From positions 1 to 64,000 of the forward strand of contig NZ_BSTC01000002.1 of assembly GCF_030269305.1 (NCBI RefSeq): DNA of 64,000 nucleotides, in the 5' to 3' direction. The notes under the pieces are model-generated. The model did no database searches. It was not told where the DNA came from and saw nothing but the letters and a program-made list of their open reading frames with translations. Source of the stretch: Kineosporia sp. NBRC 101731. Its GTDB lineage: Bacteria; Actinomycetota; Actinomycetes; Actinomycetales; Kineosporiaceae. This document shows positions 62,298 to 64,000 of this stretch, piece by piece. Position 1 is the first letter of the stretch, and each line of letters begins with the position of its first letter. Position numbers and translations under genes: made by a program.

Positions 62298-63269
62298 GTG
62301 CCGCAGACACGTCTCGACACCGCCCGGATCCGGGCGGCCCGGCAGGTGATCGACCCGGTCTTCCTCGACACGCCGCTGTACCGCTGCGAGGCCCTGGCGG
62401 CCGAACTCGGGTGCGGGGTACGCATCAAACTCGAAACAGCCAATCCGGTGAGGAGCTTCAAAGGGCGCGGAACCGAATGGGTGACGAGCCGGCTGTCGGG
62501 TGCGGTCGTGTGTGCCAGCGCGGGGAACCTTGGTCAGGCCCTGGCCTGGTCCGGCCGCCGACGGGGACTGCCGGTCACCGTGGTGGCCTCGCACCTCGCC
62601 TCCACCTACAAGCTCGACCGGATCCGGGCCCTGGGCGCCACGCTCGAACTGGTCGACGGTGACTTCGAGGCGGCCCGCGAGCGGGCCGTGTCCATCGCCC
62701 GGAGGGACGGCATCCGGCTGCTCGAAGACAGCCTGGACGTCGAGACCTGCGAGGGCGCCGCCACCATCGGCCTCGAACTGGCCGACCGGGCCGCCGAGTT
62801 CGACACTGTTCTGCTCGCCCTGGGCGGTGGGGCTCTGGCCACCGGGGTGGGTCATGTGCTGAAGGACCTGGCGCCCGAGGTCGAGGTGATCTGCGTTCAG
62901 CCCCTGGGCGCTCCGGCGCTGACCCGCTCGTGGCACGAACGGCGCGTGGTCACCACCGACTCGACCGACACCATCGCCGACGGGGTCGCCGGGCGCTTCC
63001 CCATCCCCGACGTCCTGGATGATCTGCTCCTGGTGGCCGACGACGCCGTCCTGGTGCGGGAGTCGTCCATCATCGCCGCGATGCGGATGTTCCTCGAGCA
63101 CGCCGGTCTGGTCGCCGAGCCCTCGGCCGCGCTCGGTGTCGCGGCGATCCTCGAAGACCGCGAGCGCTTCGCCGGGCGGCAGGTGGTGACGGTCGTGTGC
63201 GGTAGCAACGTGGACATGGACGCCTACCGCCGCTGGACGTCAGAAGGCCTCGTCGAACAGCGCCCGTAG
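62298..63269 (+). CDS. PLP-dependent fold II enzyme, threonine dehydratase-like
   Basis: 323 residues from a GTG at 62298; the longer frame overlaps the GntR gene. RIKLETANPVRSFKGRGTEW holds the PLP Lys in SFKGRG, then ASAGNLGQALAWSGRRRGL (the asparagine loop), the glycine cluster LALGGGALATGVG and VVTVVCGSNVDM. It resembles threonine/serine dehydratases, though short. Acts on beta-hydroxy amino acids probably. Its last 30 bases overlap the 3' end of the convergent gene. Confidence 0.86.
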   Translation: MPQTRLDTARIRAARQVIDPVFLDTPLYRCEALAAELGCGVRIKLETANPVRSFKGRGTEWVTSRLSGAVVCASAGNLGQALAWSGRRRGLPVTVVASHLASTYKLDRIRALGATLELVDGDFEAARERAVSIARRDGIRLLEDSLDVETCEGAATIGLELADRAAEFDTVLLALGGGALATGVGHVLKDLAPEVEVICVQPLGAPALTRSWHERRVVTTDSTDTIADGVAGRFPIPDVLDDLLLVADDAVLVRESSIIAAMRMFLEHAGLVAEPSAALGVAAILEDRERFAGRQVVTVVCGSNVDMDAYRRWTSEGLVEQRP

Positions 63270-63854
63270 TTCCGGGGACGTGACACCGCTGTAGCCGCAC
63301 TGCCGCACCCGGCCGTCCTGCACCGCCACCAGGTAGGTCTGGCCGACCTCGAAAGATGTTCCGCCGAGCAGGACTTCCGTGGCGCCGCTGGTCTGGGCCA
63401 CCTCGAGGACGTCGACCGGGTCACCCGTCCAGACCTGGGACACATCCATCGTGACGATACCGTCGCTGACGCTGCGCACCATGCCCTCGACCGCCAGATC
63501 GGCCGTCCGCAGCAGCTCGGCGGTGGGGGGTGCGCACTTGGCGGCCGCTCCGCTCATGTCCATCGTGACCCGTTCTGTCGAGGGGGGTGTCACCGGATCC
63601 TGGCCGGTGCCGGTCCCGAGACCGGCGAAGAGACCGGCGGCGGCCGCGGCCAACAGTGCGGCGGCGGCGATCGGCCGGGCCTTGCGGTCCCAGAAACTCC
63701 GGCTCGGTCGGGCGTCCATGCTCTGCCTCACTGTCTGTCCCACTGCCTGTCTCACAAGGTGGGAAACGTCATCATCGGGGAGCGGCGCGAGAGCGGCCGC
63801 CGGGTCGGCGTCACGTAGCTGGGCCCTCAGCTGCGCCCAGGGGTCGTCGGTCAC
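63240..63854 (-). CDS. Single-pass membrane protein, probable anti-sigma-like partner
   Basis: 204 residues. Acidic N-terminus of about 45 residues, one membrane helix (PIAAAALLAAAAAGLFAGL), then an outside domain with MDMSGAAAKCAPPTAELLRTAD, TYLVAVQDG and a late Cys. GTG start overlaps the stop of the sigma factor gene upstream (GTGA). The position is that of an anti-sigma factor, but the zinc-binding motif is absent. The arrangement echoes the 14.0-15.5 kb pair in the opposite order. Confidence 0.65.
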   Translation of the reverse strand: MTDDPWAQLRAQLRDADPAAALAPLPDDDVSHLVRQAVGQTVRQSMDARPSRSFWDRKARPIAAAALLAAAAAGLFAGLGTGTGQDPVTPPSTERVTMDMSGAAAKCAPPTAELLRTADLAVEGMVRSVSDGIVTMDVSQVWTGDPVDVLEVAQTSGATEVLLGGTSFEVGQTYLVAVQDGRVRQCGYSGVTSPELRALFDEAF

Positions 63855-64000
63855 CGCTGTCCCCTTCCCTTCGCTTCGTCCGCACCCGTTCGCTGAAGCT
63901 CCACCCGCAGCCGTTCGCGCGCCCGGTGCAGCCGGATGGTGGCCGCATTGGCCGAGATGCCCAGCACCTGGGCGATCTGGGCCGGGGTCAGCTCTTCCCA
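63851..64000 (-). CDS. RNA polymerase sigma-70 factor, 3' end only
   Basis: The window edge cuts this gene. The 49 codons visible read ELTPAQIAQVLGISANAATI then RLHRARERLRVEL: sigma region 4 helix-turn-helix of an ECF-type factor. The stop overlaps the next gene's start. Confidence 0.8.
   Translation of the reverse strand, partial: WEELTPAQIAQVLGISANAATIRLHRARERLRVELQRTGADEAKGRGQR

Overview
The window is high-GC DNA with GTG/TTG starts, Shine-Dalgarno sequences of the GGAGG type and many 4-bp ATGA/GTGA gene overlaps. It looks like an actinobacterial chromosome. A filamentous soil actinomycete, possibly Kineosporiaceae-like given a chemotaxis receptor next to ESX-type antigens, is an inference only.

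Layout. (1) 0.2-1.9 kb: a Wzy-like polysaccharide polymerase. (2) 1.9-11.1 kb: a type I-G (formerly I-U) CRISPR-Cas effector locus on the minus strand, cas3-csx17(cas8)-csb1(cas7)-csb2(cas5/6). It lies between two CRISPR arrays (12 and 6 repeats). Both leaders are on the right-hand side and are homologous. The second leader ends in a decayed 3' end of csb2, so an array-leader-csb2 tail was duplicated. No cas1, cas2 or cas4 is present in the window. (3) 11.5-16.7 kb: a secreted C39-like peptidase with a coupled lipoprotein, a SigE-type sigma factor with a membrane partner, and an LppA-like lipoprotein. (4) 17.0-30.5 kb: a cell-surface cassette. It has two EspC/WXG100-like small proteins, a DUF1023-type alpha/beta hydrolase, a second LppA-like lipoprotein, a 767-residue low-complexity protein, six paralogous copies (A-F) of an unrecognised lipoprotein, and small membrane proteins beginning MPENDLLQG. 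Fragments of all three gene types lie between the copies, which shows repeated unequal duplication and recombination. This is the best candidate here for an undescribed system. (5) 30.6-43.9 kb: secreted GH64 glucanase, CAP-domain protein, small-molecule enzymes and regulators, a broken NucA/NucB nuclease, a serine hydrolase, an IclR-MFS-GH1 sugar-use locus and a DHA2-type efflux pump. (6) 44.0-49.7 kb: a DEDDh exonuclease-BRCT protein with an Lsr2-like tail, an esterase and a frameshifted ATPase regulator. (7) 49.7-54.3 kb: an AbiE toxin-antitoxin pair inserted between two copies of a duplicated SDR segment. (8) 54.4-64 kb: two aldo/keto reductases, VOC and HxlR proteins, a chemotaxis receptor, a VanW protein, a membrane-anchored HTH protein, a GntR-PLP enzyme pair, and a sigma/anti-sigma-like pair cut by the window edge.

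How genes work together: the CRISPR effector operon can be transcribed as one unit and supplied by the two arrays, with spacer acquisition proteins needed from elsewhere. The ESX-like operon at 17.0-19.8 kb (EspC-like, hydrolase, LppA) and the operon reading left from 26.5 kb (EspC-like, low-complexity protein, lipoproteins C, B and A) share the same gene vocabulary. They probably serve one envelope function that cannot be named from sequence alone. Two long perfect palindromes without loops sit between convergent genes and are probably two-way terminators.
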